A DNA stretch of 64,000 bases. Origin: Azoarcus sp031546845 (GTDB lineage: Bacteria > Pseudomonadota > Gammaproteobacteria > Burkholderiales > Rhodocyclaceae). Each line of letters opens with the position of its first letter. The first letter of the stretch is position 1. A program made the translations under genes and the position numbers. Positions 18,401 to 26,413 of this stretch are shown here, in pieces. The stretch lies in assembly GCA_031546845.1 (NCBI GenBank), contig JAVBJT010000021.1:1-64000 (forward strand). The letters are read 5' to 3'. A model generated the notes under the pieces. It worked only from the letters and a program-made list of their open reading frames with translations, had not been told where the DNA came from and did no database searches.

Positions 18401-19401
18401 GTGATTTCGATTGGCGCGAGGCCGGCGACGGCACCCTGGTGGCCCGCTTCAAGCGTCTTACCGTGGGCGGGGAGGGGGATGAGGACGAAGCCCCGGAGCA
18501 CACCGAAACCCCCGCGCGCCGCTTGCCGGGGCTGGACGTGACCGTCGAGCAGTTCATGCTGCGCGGGCTTGCGCTGGGTCAGCTCAAGGCGCGTGCGCGC
18601 AACCATGACGGCCAATGGCAACTCGAACATTTGTCTCTCGACAATCCGGACGGCAAATTGCTGGGCAGCGGCGTCTGGCAGAGCGTTGGCGAAGAGCGTT
18701 CGCGCCTTGAGTTCCGCCTTGAAACGGGCAATATCGGTCATTTTTTCCGCCGCTTGGGCTATGCGGACGCGGTGCGCGGCGGCCGGGCCACGCTTGGCGG
18801 CGATCTGAGTTGGCGCGGCCCGCCCACGCGCATCGATTACCCTTCGCTGAGCGGCATGATGAAATTCGAGGCCGAGAAGGGCCAATTCAACAAACTCGAT
18901 CCGGGCGTGGGGCGCCTGCTCGGCGTGTTGAGCCTGCAAGCATTGCCGCGCCGCATTACGCTCGATTTTCGCGACGTTTTTTCCGAGGGTTTTTCCTTCG
19001 ACCATATCGCCGGCGACGTGGCCGTCGCCCGGGGCGTGATGAGTACCTCCAACCTCGAAATCGTTGGCGCGGCGGCGCGGGTGCAAATGCGCGGCACGGT
19101 CGATATCGCCGCCGAAACGCAGGATTTGCGCGTAACGGTACAGCCCACATTGTCTGAATCGATCGCCATCGGCGCCGCCGCCGGCCTCATCAACCCGGTT
19201 GCCGGCGTCGTTACCTACCTTGCGCAAAAGGCGTTGAGCGATCCCGTCGAACGGTTTTTCGCCTTCGACTACACAATCACCGGCACATGGGACGATCCGC
19301 AAGTGGCAAAACTCGGCTCGACCGCGAATAATCTCATTCCCCGTTTGCCTGGCCACTCTTCCCACACACCCGAGAGCCCGCCCAAAACCAATGAGCCATG
19401 A
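15451..19401 (+). CDS. yhdP: YhdP-family AsmA-like envelope lipid transporter
   Basis: A 1316-residue protein with one N-terminal membrane segment (about residues 28-50) followed by a long periplasmic part rich in beta strands, with the DUF3971 and AsmA_2 regions of YhdP. The family bridges the inner and outer membranes and takes part in phospholipid transport to the outer membrane. Family hallmarks include TADWSGVRPRLHLGGI near residue 74 and the C-terminal AIGAAAGLINPVAG and FDYTITGTWDDP. The stop lies inside the next gene (11-base overlap), and the order yhdP-amidase-tldD downstream of divergent glnE supports the call. Confidence 0.93.
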   Translation: MNHSSPSVSAAVVRPPATRLRTALRRLLWVLLGLWFIASGAFLFARYVLVPRLSDYRVEIAEAASRAVGLPLSIDTLTADWSGVRPRLHLGGITVHDEAGRPALSLARVDATLSLESLLRWQPHFHRLDIHSPELALRRERDGGLVVAGLRINAEPGGGGFLEWLLAQRQIVIHDATLSWTDDYRNAPELRLEKVDFRLDRRLFRHRFALHAQPPGELASELDLRGELSRLSLDHPLSSKGTLYVDLQRASLGGWAAWVDYPLPLKGEGSVRMWVDLDGEAVQTMTADVSLEAVSARLGEGLPELDLSRLEGRLIAGRAADGMRLTTEGLRLATVDGLVLPATDFTLRWRGADARGGEGGELRANLLDLAVLARLAAYLPLADPARERLAASDLHGQVGALNLTWRGDAAAPQGWTLAAKFEGVGLAAHDALPGFGGLSGELEGNERDGRFHISGMQAHLDLPRIFEQSRLALSSLQVEGGWSHADGRLKIALDKASFDNPDAAGDASGSYWPAAGSAGEIDLQARLTRADSSTVWRYLPRVVNNATRDWVRNGIRRATVPETRLQLKGHLDNFPFYDGKGQFLVAIKVVDGVLDYAPGWPVIEGLNGEVRFEGPGLRIEAAQARIFGVALTNTVASAPDLDAAGGPVLTIVGKAGGPTAEFLRFVSASPVAEHIGHFTDGMRAEGTGKLDLRLVMPLHALNDTKVGGEYRFAANRLWLVDGLAPLEDANGRLRFSATELTVPEAHARLFGEPLQLSARTDAEGEVTFFALGTLPAATVQREYANPLLAHLGGSASWQADIAVRHAGVRVSVRSELDGITSSLPYPLNKAAAEKWPLRVEVEYPDSQHRTIRAQLAERLQAEIEHGADAAGWQVKRGGIGIFQPPRVVDGGVMAAASFDEIDLDAWRRVFAQADGQSKGAEKDAGQDAGKSHGESGVQGFALAGVTMQARKLHLYGQTLGSVQLRALSDAGGWKAHLDSDRAQGDFDWREAGDGTLVARFKRLTVGGEGDEDEAPEHTETPARRLPGLDVTVEQFMLRGLALGQLKARARNHDGQWQLEHLSLDNPDGKLLGSGVWQSVGEERSRLEFRLETGNIGHFFRRLGYADAVRGGRATLGGDLSWRGPPTRIDYPSLSGMMKFEAEKGQFNKLDPGVGRLLGVLSLQALPRRITLDFRDVFSEGFSFDHIAGDVAVARGVMSTSNLEIVGAAARVQMRGTVDIAAETQDLRVTVQPTLSESIAIGAAAGLINPVAGVVTYLAQKALSDPVERFFAFDYTITGTWDDPQVAKLGSTANNLIPRLPGHSSHTPESPPKTNEP

Positions 19402-20269
19402 AACCACGAGCCCGCAGCCGGGTTCCCGCAATGCCAAGCCTGCGGACACGCTTGCCGCTGCGCCGCGCATCGCGGCGGTGCAAACCGTATCCGGCCCCGA
19501 CGTGGCCGAAAACCTGCGCGTGGCAGAGGCGCTCATCGCCGAGGCGGCCCAGGCCGGCGCCAGGCTGGTGGCATTGCCGGAATATTTTTTCCTGATCGGC
19601 GCGGAAGACGACGCCAAGGTTCGCTTGCGCGAGCAAGACGGCGCGGGCCCGTTGCAGGATTTTCTATGCGATGCCGCGCAACGCCATGGCGTCTGGCTAG
19701 TGGGCGGCACTGTTCCGCTCGTTGCCACGGACGACGGCAAGGTGCGCAACACCACGCTGGTCTACGACGATCGTGGCCAGCGCGTCGCTCGCTACGACAA
19801 AATCCACCTGTTCGGCTTTCAGGCAGGCGCCGAGCGTTACGACGAAGCCGCCACTATCGAGGCTGGGAGCGAAACCGTCGCCTTCGATTCGCCGTTTGGC
19901 CGTATCGGCTTGGCGATCTGCTACGACCTGCGCTTTCCCGAACTCTTCCGCGCCTTGGGCGAGGTCGACCTGATCGTACTGCCCGCCGCGTTTACCTACA
20001 CCACGGGCAGGGCACATTGGGAAACGCTGCTGCGCGCGCGCGCCATTGAAAACCAGTGCTACGTCATGGCGGCGGCGCAAGGCGGACGCCACCCGAGCGG
20101 CCGTGTAACCTGGGGCCATTCGATGATCGTCGACCCGTGGGGCGAAGTGCTCGCCCGCCGCGAGGAAGGCGCGGGCACGGTCGTCGCCGAACTCGACCCG
20201 GCGCGCATCGCCGCCGTGCGCGCAAGCCTGCCGGCGCTGAAACACCGCCGCGTGGCGGATGGCCATTGA
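19391..20269 (+). CDS. Carbon-nitrogen hydrolase, Nit-type (deaminated glutathione amidase-like)
   Basis: A 292-residue nitrilase-superfamily enzyme with the Glu-Lys-Cys triad: Glu64 in LPEYFFL, Lys137 in YDKIHLF, Cys177 in AICYDLRFPEL. The last motif and the KIHLFGF context match the Nit1/YbeM branch, which hydrolyses deaminated glutathione as metabolite repair. The first 25 residues are a low-complexity extension ahead of the usual start. It overlaps the yhdP end, so translation is coupled. Another omega-amidase-type substrate is possible. Confidence 0.9.
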   Translation: MSHETTSPQPGSRNAKPADTLAAAPRIAAVQTVSGPDVAENLRVAEALIAEAAQAGARLVALPEYFFLIGAEDDAKVRLREQDGAGPLQDFLCDAAQRHGVWLVGGTVPLVATDDGKVRNTTLVYDDRGQRVARYDKIHLFGFQAGAERYDEAATIEAGSETVAFDSPFGRIGLAICYDLRFPELFRALGEVDLIVLPAAFTYTTGRAHWETLLRARAIENQCYVMAAAQGGRHPSGRVTWGHSMIVDPWGEVLARREEGAGTVVAELDPARIAAVRASLPALKHRRVADGH

Positions 20270-20379
20270 AGCCCGAATTTAAAGCCCGCATTTAAGGCCA
20301 ATACAGCGCCCGCGCCATGGCGCGACCCTTTTTTCCGTTGCCGGGTCCAACCCGGTAACGACACGACTGGATTGAAACG

Positions 20380-21888
20380 ATGAGCAAAGCCAACAGCAAG
20401 TCCGATGTCAAAACCGAAGCCAAGTCCGATAGCAAACCCGACGGCAAGCACAGCGCCCTCGCTGTCGCCGAGCGTACCTTGCTGACGCCTTACGGCCTGG
20501 GTGTGGAGGAACTGGAAAAAACCTTCCGCAAGTTGATGAAGCACCGCCTCGACTACGCCGACCTCTACTTCCAATACCATCGCGCGGAAAGCTGGAGCCT
20601 GGAGGAAGGTATCGTCAAATCGGGCAGCTTCGATATTGAACAAGGGGTAGGTGTGCGCGCCGTCGGCGGAGAGAAAACCGCTTTCGCGTATTCCGACGAC
20701 ATCTCCCTGGATGCGCTGCTCGACGCCGCCACCGCCACCCGCGCTATTGCCGATGCCGGCAGCGGCGAGCGACGTAAGGTGGCGGTCGAGGCCGGCAAGG
20801 CGGGCAAGCGCCTGTACCACCGCGCCGACCCGCTCGATTCGCTCGGCGACACCGCCAAGGTCAAACTGCTGGAACGGCTCGAAGGCTTCGCCCGCGCAGA
20901 AGACCCGCGCGTTACCCAAGTCATGGCACATATTGCAGGATCGTGGGAAGTCATCCTCGTCGCGCGTAGCGACGGCCATCTGGCGGCCGACGTGCGTCCG
21001 CTGGTGCGGGTGTCCATCTCCGTCATCATGGAAGACGACGGCCGCCGCGAGCAGGGCAGTGCCGGCGGCGGCGGCCGCTACGATTACGGTTACTTCAGTG
21101 ACGATCTGCTGCACGACTACGCCCGCGCCGCCGTGCACCAGGCCAGCATCAACTTGGCCGCCGACCCCGCGCCCGCCGGCACCATGACGGTCGTGCTCGG
21201 CCCCGGCTGGCCCGGCATTCTGCTGCACGAAGCCATCGGCCACGGCCTCGAAGGCGACTTCAACCGCAAGGGCAGTTCCGCCTTCTCCGGCCGTATCGGC
21301 CAGCAAGTCGCCGCCAAGGGCGTCACCGTGGTGGACGACGGCACCATCCCCGACCGGCGCGGCTCGCTCACCATCGACGACGAAGGCAACCCCAGCCGGC
21401 GCACCGTGCTGATCGAAGACGGCATCCTCGCTGGCTACATGCAGGACATGACCAACGCCCGGCTGATGGGCATGGCCCCCACCGGCAACGGCCGCCGCGA
21501 ATCCTTCGCCCACCTGCCGATGCCGCGCATGACCAACACCTACATGCTCAACGGCGACAAAAACCCGGAAGAAATCATCGGCTCGGTGAAAAAAGGGCTT
21601 TACGCGGTGAATTTCGGCGGCGGCCAGGTCGACATCACCTCGGGCAAATTCGTCTTCTCCACCGCCGAGGCCTACCTCATCGAAAACGGTAAAGTGACCC
21701 GCCCGGTCAAAGGCGCCACGCTGATCGGCAACGGCCCCGATGTGCTCACCCGCGTCAGCCTGATCGGCAACGACATGGCGCTAGACCCCGGCGTCGGCAC
21801 CTGCGGCAAGGACGGCCAGAGCGTGCCGGTGGGTGTTGGCCAGCCAACGCTGCGCATCGACCGCTTGACGGTGGGCGGCACGGCTTGA
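20380..21888 (+). CDS. tldD: Metalloprotease TldD
   Basis: A 502-residue TldD. With TldE/PmbA it forms a heterodimer that degrades unfolded peptides, matures microcin-type peptides and helps degrade the CcdA antitoxin. The zinc motif HEAIGH is at 283-288, preceded by GPGWPGILL; the C-terminal GKDGQSVPVGVGQPTLR is typical. Residues 1-25 are an unusual Lys/Ser/Asp-rich extension with repeated KSD/KPD-like units; the normal TldD start would be close to LLTPYGL at residue 34. No partner gene is in the window. Confidence 0.95.
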   Translation: MSKANSKSDVKTEAKSDSKPDGKHSALAVAERTLLTPYGLGVEELEKTFRKLMKHRLDYADLYFQYHRAESWSLEEGIVKSGSFDIEQGVGVRAVGGEKTAFAYSDDISLDALLDAATATRAIADAGSGERRKVAVEAGKAGKRLYHRADPLDSLGDTAKVKLLERLEGFARAEDPRVTQVMAHIAGSWEVILVARSDGHLAADVRPLVRVSISVIMEDDGRREQGSAGGGGRYDYGYFSDDLLHDYARAAVHQASINLAADPAPAGTMTVVLGPGWPGILLHEAIGHGLEGDFNRKGSSAFSGRIGQQVAAKGVTVVDDGTIPDRRGSLTIDDEGNPSRRTVLIEDGILAGYMQDMTNARLMGMAPTGNGRRESFAHLPMPRMTNTYMLNGDKNPEEIIGSVKKGLYAVNFGGGQVDITSGKFVFSTAEAYLIENGKVTRPVKGATLIGNGPDVLTRVSLIGNDMALDPGVGTCGKDGQSVPVGVGQPTLRIDRLTVGGTA

Positions 21889-21904
21889 GCGTTTGATGTC
21901 CCAC

Positions 21905-21929
21905 GCGCCCAACTTGTCGGGTTGGGCGC
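21905..21929. terminator. Hairpin between convergent tldD and ycaQ-like gene
   Basis: A perfect 9-base stem GCGCCCAAC / GTTGGGCGC closes a 7-base loop, 16 bases after the tldD stop and 7 before the stop of the convergent gene. There is no T-run on either side, so termination would be weak or Rho-assisted; the position suits a bidirectional element. Confidence 0.5.
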
Positions 21930-21936
21930 CCATGCG

Positions 21937-23034
21937 TCAGCGCGCAGCGAGGAAGTGCGCCATGCGCTGCAGTTCCTCGTCCAGCGCGGCGCGGAACGCA
22001 GCTTCCTCCGGCGCGGAACCGGCCACGTAGCCGAAGGCTGGCTCCAGCCGGCCTTCGCGCGCAGTGAAATTGGCCCAACCGATCACTTGCCCGCGCCAGA
22101 GCATCGGTAGTGCGTAATAGCCGAACTGGCGCCTGGGCGGCGGCGTGTAGGCCTCGAACTTGTACGTCCAGCCCCACAGCAGCTCGAAGCGGCGGCGGTC
22201 CCAAACCAAGGGATCGAAGGGGGCGAGCAGCCGCAGCCGTTCGTCCACCGTGTAGCGGCGCGAGCGCGGGTTCTCGTCGGCTGGCCAGTACCAGGTAGCG
22301 CCATCGATGCGGCAACTGGCCAACTGCTCGCGCGCCAGCCGGAGCGCCATCTGTATCTGTACCGACAGATGTGGGGCACCGTAGCCGAGCAGCCGCACCA
22401 GATAGGTCAGGCTGGAGGCCGGCAGCGGCGCGTACTTGCGCACCACCAGATCAATCAATGCGGCAGCGCGCTGGGCGCATCCGGCGGGGCTGTCGTCCGC
22501 GGGCGGGTGCGCCACTGCCTCGTAGACGCGCGTGCCGTTGTCGCGCCGCTTGACCCGCAGCATGCCGCGGTAGTGCATGCCGTCGAGCAGGTGTGTGCTA
22601 GCGTTGCCTGAACCGCCCCAGTAGTTCTTCACGCGCCCGTGCGCGAAGTGCTGTTCGACCTCGCGCGGGTGGACCGCGCCGCGCTCGTGCACGAAGGCCA
22701 GCACGTCGTCGGCTTTGCACTGGGTTTCGGCATCCCAGGCCCGGGCGGCCTGACGTGGATGCATCAACACTAGGTGCTCGCGTGGAAGGAAGCCGTAGTT
22801 GACCAGGCAGTCCTCATCGATCGCAAGCCGTGCATACCGGCGTTCCAGGTCGCCAGCACGGTAGTCCTTGACGCGATGGCGCAGCGTGAGGTCTTGCGCC
22901 CGAGCGGGCGCGCGGATCGGGTCCGCCTGCACGAAGCCGAGGCGCTGGATGGCGGCCAGTAGCGTCGTCGGCTTGAACAGGGTGCGAGCCACCGCGTAGC
23001 GGCGCAGCTCGTCGAGGCTCGGTTCAGTGGGCAT
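21937..23034 (-). CDS. YcaQ/AlkX-like winged-helix DNA glycosylase family protein
   Basis: A 365-residue protein of the HTH_42 (DUF1006) family, which includes DNA glycosylases acting on interstrand crosslinks. The N-terminal LRRYAVARTLFKP and the catalytic-region segment RLGFVQADPIRAPARAQDLTLRHR (Q-A-D near residues 36-38) fit the YcaQ-like branch, whose motif is Gln-x-Asp, rather than the AlkZ branch with Gln-x-Gln. The middle shows ARLAIDEDCLVNYG and the C-terminal RFELLWGWTYKFEAYTPP. It has a long free upstream region. The glycosylase role is family inference. Confidence 0.85.
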   Translation of the reverse strand: MPTEPSLDELRRYAVARTLFKPTTLLAAIQRLGFVQADPIRAPARAQDLTLRHRVKDYRAGDLERRYARLAIDEDCLVNYGFLPREHLVLMHPRQAARAWDAETQCKADDVLAFVHERGAVHPREVEQHFAHGRVKNYWGGSGNASTHLLDGMHYRGMLRVKRRDNGTRVYEAVAHPPADDSPAGCAQRAAALIDLVVRKYAPLPASSLTYLVRLLGYGAPHLSVQIQMALRLAREQLASCRIDGATWYWPADENPRSRRYTVDERLRLLAPFDPLVWDRRRFELLWGWTYKFEAYTPPPRRQFGYYALPMLWRGQVIGWANFTAREGRLEPAFGYVAGSAPEEAAFRAALDEELQRMAHFLAAR

Positions 23035-23281
23035 GAGATGAATTGAAGCACGATTGCCGGCCCGCTTGCGATGACAACCCAGGGGGATGCGTGCTCCGAG
23101 GCGCCGGTATCAGCGGCTCTATCCGCAACCACAGCTTGTCCGATAGACTCCAGTCCGTTTATCAGGATTTTGCAACCATTCTGCAGTGATATGACTCTAT
23201 GCCGTGGTAGAGGCATACCTGCGATGACTTGATTTTGAGTTGCGTTGTATCTGAATAGTTAATAACTTAAATTGATACATC

Positions 23282-23821
23282 ATGAAAATACACCCTATAT
23301 GCCTTGCTGCCGTGCTTTTGCTTTTTCCTCATCTGGCGATGGCCCATGCTTCAAGTGAAACCATCGATACGATTGCGGATTGGCTGGCTATTTTTGTTAT
23401 CTGCGTGGTTCCCATTGCGGGTATTGGGTTGTTTTTGCTGATTCATGTGCTGCCGGAGAAGATTGCCGAGCGGAATCATCATCCGCAGAAGGCGGCCATT
23501 CAGACGTTGTGTTTCCTGTCCCTTCTTTTTGGCGGGCTACTGTGGCCGCTGGCATGGTTATGGGCGTTCGTCAAACCACTGGGGTACAGGATCGCCTACG
23601 GCACCGATAAACACGATGACTTCTTTACAGAGGCCCGGGATAAGGCAAAGAAGGGCGAATTGCCGCCGGATGAGTTGGGATACATCCTGGGGGAGCTTGA
23701 CAGTATTGAAGCCAAAAGAATTTTGCCCCCCGAATTACAAAGAGTGCGTGATGAGTTGCGGGCTTTACAGGCCGGGCAGGCCGTAGCCGCCAGCGCTCAC
23801 GCGACGCAAGGGGGTGTCTGA
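23282..23821 (+). CDS. DUF3302 membrane protein (YiaW-like)
   Basis: A 179-residue inner-membrane protein. It starts with a signal-like hydrophobic segment (to about residue 21, MAHASSE following), then two membrane segments (about 34-54 and 78-98) and a charged C-terminal tail with a predicted coiled helix. The fold resembles E. coli YiaW (DUF3302), which also lies beside an HlyD-type gene (yiaV). Its stop overlaps the next start (TGATG), so it is translationally coupled to the adaptor. Function unknown; a scaffold or small partner of the adaptor is the likely role. Confidence 0.83.
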   Translation: MKIHPICLAAVLLLFPHLAMAHASSETIDTIADWLAIFVICVVPIAGIGLFLLIHVLPEKIAERNHHPQKAAIQTLCFLSLLFGGLLWPLAWLWAFVKPLGYRIAYGTDKHDDFFTEARDKAKKGELPPDELGYILGELDSIEAKRILPPELQRVRDELRALQAGQAVAASAHATQGGV

Positions 23822-24954
23822 TGGACTTGCTGATACTGGGGATTTATTCGTTCATTGCATGGCTGATTTTCGCTAAATTCAAATGGCTGCCATGGAATAT
23901 CGTCACCGGGTCGATCACGATCGTACTGCCTATTGTTGGGATGGCCGTTCTTATCTTGACGCTGAACGTGGTGGCTCCCGTGTCGGAAGATGTACGGGTG
24001 ATCAGATATGTTGTCCAGATAGTGCCGCAGGTGCGCGGGCGCGTGACGGAGGTGCCGGTTACGGGCAATAGCCCGATTCGCAAAGGCGATGTGCTGTTCA
24101 AGATCGACCCGACGCCTTTTGCATTGCAGGTCAATGCGCTGGAAGCGCAATTGGTGAATGCGCAGGGGTCCGCAAGCAAACGCAATGAAGATCTGAAGGT
24201 GGCCAATGCAAAAAGCGGAGCGGTGCGCGCGCAGATTGAACTGGCCAAAAAGCGGGTGGTAGAGAATCGCCAATTGGTTGAGCGGGGGGCAGGGGATCGG
24301 TTTGCGCTGGAACAGGCAGAGACCAATCTACAGGCGCTTCAGGCCGATCTGGCTGCGGCAAAAGCGCAGGAGGCGCAGGTTCGAGCCTTGCTGGATGCGA
24401 CGGTGGGCGATGATCAGGCCGAGGTCGCACAGATACGCGCCCAATTGGAATCGGCGAAATGGGATTTGTCACAGACCACCGTGCTGGCTCCCGCCGATGG
24501 CATGGCGATTAATCTGCAATTGAGGCCGGGGTCGGTCGCCTCACCTTTGCTGATGAATCCCGCCATGAGCTTTGTTGAAAATGACTATCAGATCATTGCG
24601 CTGTTTGAACAGAACGAATTGCGCATGGTAGCGCCGGGAGATGAAGCCGAAATTGCGCTTGAAACGATTCCTGGCATGGTGATCAAGGCCCATGTCGTGT
24701 CAGTGGTCTGGGCACAGGGGCAGGGCCAGATTACACCGAGCGGCGTGTTGCCCTTGACGGGTTCAGAACCCACGCCACCGGGCCGGTTCGCCGTCAAGCT
24801 TGAAATCGATCCGAAGCACCGTGAGCTTTTCCTGGCCGCAGGTGCGCGGGGGCATGCGGCCATCTATACGGAACACATCGAGGGGATACATATTCTTCGC
24901 AAAGTCATTATCCGTGTCGGATCGTATCTCAACTACCTCGTTCTCAAATTATAA
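23821..24954 (+). CDS. HlyD-family membrane fusion protein (YiaV-like)
   Basis: A 377-residue periplasmic adaptor. Two closely spaced membrane segments at the N-terminus (about residues 3-20 and 27-50) are followed by the lipoyl half-motif VPQVRGRVTEVPVTGNSPIRKGDVLF, a long coiled-coil hairpin (about 95-210) and a second lipoyl half near TVLAPADGMAINLQLRPGSV. The double-TM start is like YiaV/AaeA-type adaptors. It sits between a DUF3302 gene and an outer-membrane channel gene with no pump gene in the operon. Confidence 0.9.
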   Translation: MDLLILGIYSFIAWLIFAKFKWLPWNIVTGSITIVLPIVGMAVLILTLNVVAPVSEDVRVIRYVVQIVPQVRGRVTEVPVTGNSPIRKGDVLFKIDPTPFALQVNALEAQLVNAQGSASKRNEDLKVANAKSGAVRAQIELAKKRVVENRQLVERGAGDRFALEQAETNLQALQADLAAAKAQEAQVRALLDATVGDDQAEVAQIRAQLESAKWDLSQTTVLAPADGMAINLQLRPGSVASPLLMNPAMSFVENDYQIIALFEQNELRMVAPGDEAEIALETIPGMVIKAHVVSVVWAQGQGQITPSGVLPLTGSEPTPPGRFAVKLEIDPKHRELFLAAGARGHAAIYTEHIEGIHILRKVIIRVGSYLNYLVLKL

Positions 24955-24956
24955 CC

Positions 24957-26366
24957 ATGGGTTCACTACAGATTGCCGCACGCGGCACTGCGCGGTGCAT
25001 GACGCTGGTCCTCGCATTATGTTTGATGAGCGGATGCGCATTGAATAATCCGCCGGGCGCGGCGGATATTCAGCAGAACAGCATGAGCAATGCCCGTATT
25101 CCATCCGAATGGACTGCGGACAAAGTCGATGCGGGGACTGTACAAACGGGCTGGCTCGACTCGTTCAACGACCCTGCGTTACAGGCGCTCGTTGATGAGG
25201 CTATTGCCTATAACGCCAATTTGCGGGTCTCGGCGGCGCGTGTCGAGCAGGCGGCCGCGTATGTGAAAGTGGCGGGTGGCGAGCTTTATCCAGCCGTCAA
25301 TTTTCTGGCTCGACCAGGTGGAAAACTGGGGGGCGATGGCTCCGGGCTGAAAGGCTGGTTGCTTTCTGCCTCATGGGAAATCGATCTGTGGGGGCGTGTA
25401 CGGTATGGCGCACGGGCGGCGGAAGACCAATATGCCTCCGCGCAGGCCGATGCGGAATATGCCCGCCAGTCCATTGCCGCACTCGTAGTGAAAGCCTGGT
25501 TCGGCGCCATCGAAGCGCAGTTGCAATACAAGCTGGCCATTGAAATGGTCGGCCATTCAACCGAATTGCATAAATTGGCCCAGCATCGCCTGGAGATCGG
25601 TAATGGCACACAGTTGGATGTCAGCAATGCGGCGATATCCATACAGACCTATCAGGACGCCGCCCGGCAACTGAGGTTTGTGCGGGACCAATCCCTGCGG
25701 GCGCTTGAACTCCTGGTTGGCAGGTATCCGGCTGCAGAGCTCTCGGTGCCCGCATCATTGGGGCCTTTGCCGGCGGTTCTGCCAGCAGGCGTACCAGCAG
25801 ACATACTCGAACGACGACCCGATATTCTCGCCGCACAACAGCGTATTTCCGCCGCTTTCAATTTGAAAGAACAGGCCGACGCAGCACGCCTGCCTCGCAT
25901 CAGTTTGACGGCGGGCCTGCTTAGTGTGACGAGTGAGCTGTTTCTGCTGGATGATCGTGACAATCCAAGCTGGAGCCTTGGCGCCGGACTTTTTGTTCCC
26001 CTCTTTCAAGGCGGTGCGCTCAAGGCACAGGCGGAGTTCAGATCGGCTGAACAAAAACAAGCGCTGGCAAGCTATGGGCAGATTGCATTACAGGCTTTTG
26101 GAGAGGTCGAAAATGCACTTTCCGCCGAAGCGGCGTTGCGGGAACGGGAAGTGCTTCTGACCCGCATCGTGGCTGAAAGTGAGAATTTATTTGCCTTGCA
26201 AAAAGTGCGCTATCAAGTGGGGTCGGGCGACCTCCGGGCGATTGCGCAGCAAGAGTTGGTGTATGCCTCGGCACGCTCAAACCTGCTGCGTGTGCAAAGT
26301 GAACAACGCATGCAGCTTGCGAATCTTTATCTCGCTTTAGGTGGCGATGTGATGGGCGAAAAATAA
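24957..26366 (+). CDS. Outer-membrane efflux channel lipoprotein (NodT/OprM family)
   Basis: A 469-residue TolC-like outer-membrane factor. The signal peptide ends in the lipobox LMSGC (Cys near residue 27), so it should be lipid-anchored. Family features include SWEIDLWGRVRYGARAAEDQYAS near 140, ILERRPDILAAQQRISAAFN near 283 and FVPLFQGGALKAQ near 345, with duplicated helical-hairpin repeats. The start is 2 bases after the adaptor stop. It should export substrates delivered by the HlyD adaptor; which inner-membrane pump feeds it is unknown. Confidence 0.94.
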   Translation: MGSLQIAARGTARCMTLVLALCLMSGCALNNPPGAADIQQNSMSNARIPSEWTADKVDAGTVQTGWLDSFNDPALQALVDEAIAYNANLRVSAARVEQAAAYVKVAGGELYPAVNFLARPGGKLGGDGSGLKGWLLSASWEIDLWGRVRYGARAAEDQYASAQADAEYARQSIAALVVKAWFGAIEAQLQYKLAIEMVGHSTELHKLAQHRLEIGNGTQLDVSNAAISIQTYQDAARQLRFVRDQSLRALELLVGRYPAAELSVPASLGPLPAVLPAGVPADILERRPDILAAQQRISAAFNLKEQADAARLPRISLTAGLLSVTSELFLLDDRDNPSWSLGAGLFVPLFQGGALKAQAEFRSAEQKQALASYGQIALQAFGEVENALSAEAALREREVLLTRIVAESENLFALQKVRYQVGSGDLRAIAQQELVYASARSNLLRVQSEQRMQLANLYLALGGDVMGEK

Positions 26367-26385
26367 AGAAAGACGCGAAGGCAGC

Positions 26386-26413
26386 GTGGGGATGTTGAAT
26401 TTTTTCATCCCAC
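26386..26413. terminator. Hairpin between convergent genes
   Basis: GTGGGGATG (26386-26394) pairs with CATCCCAC (26406-26413) with one bulged G and an 11-base T-rich loop, 19 bases after the efflux gene stop. The T-run is within the loop rather than after the stem, so this is a weak candidate; it overlaps the convergent permease stop. Confidence 0.35.
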
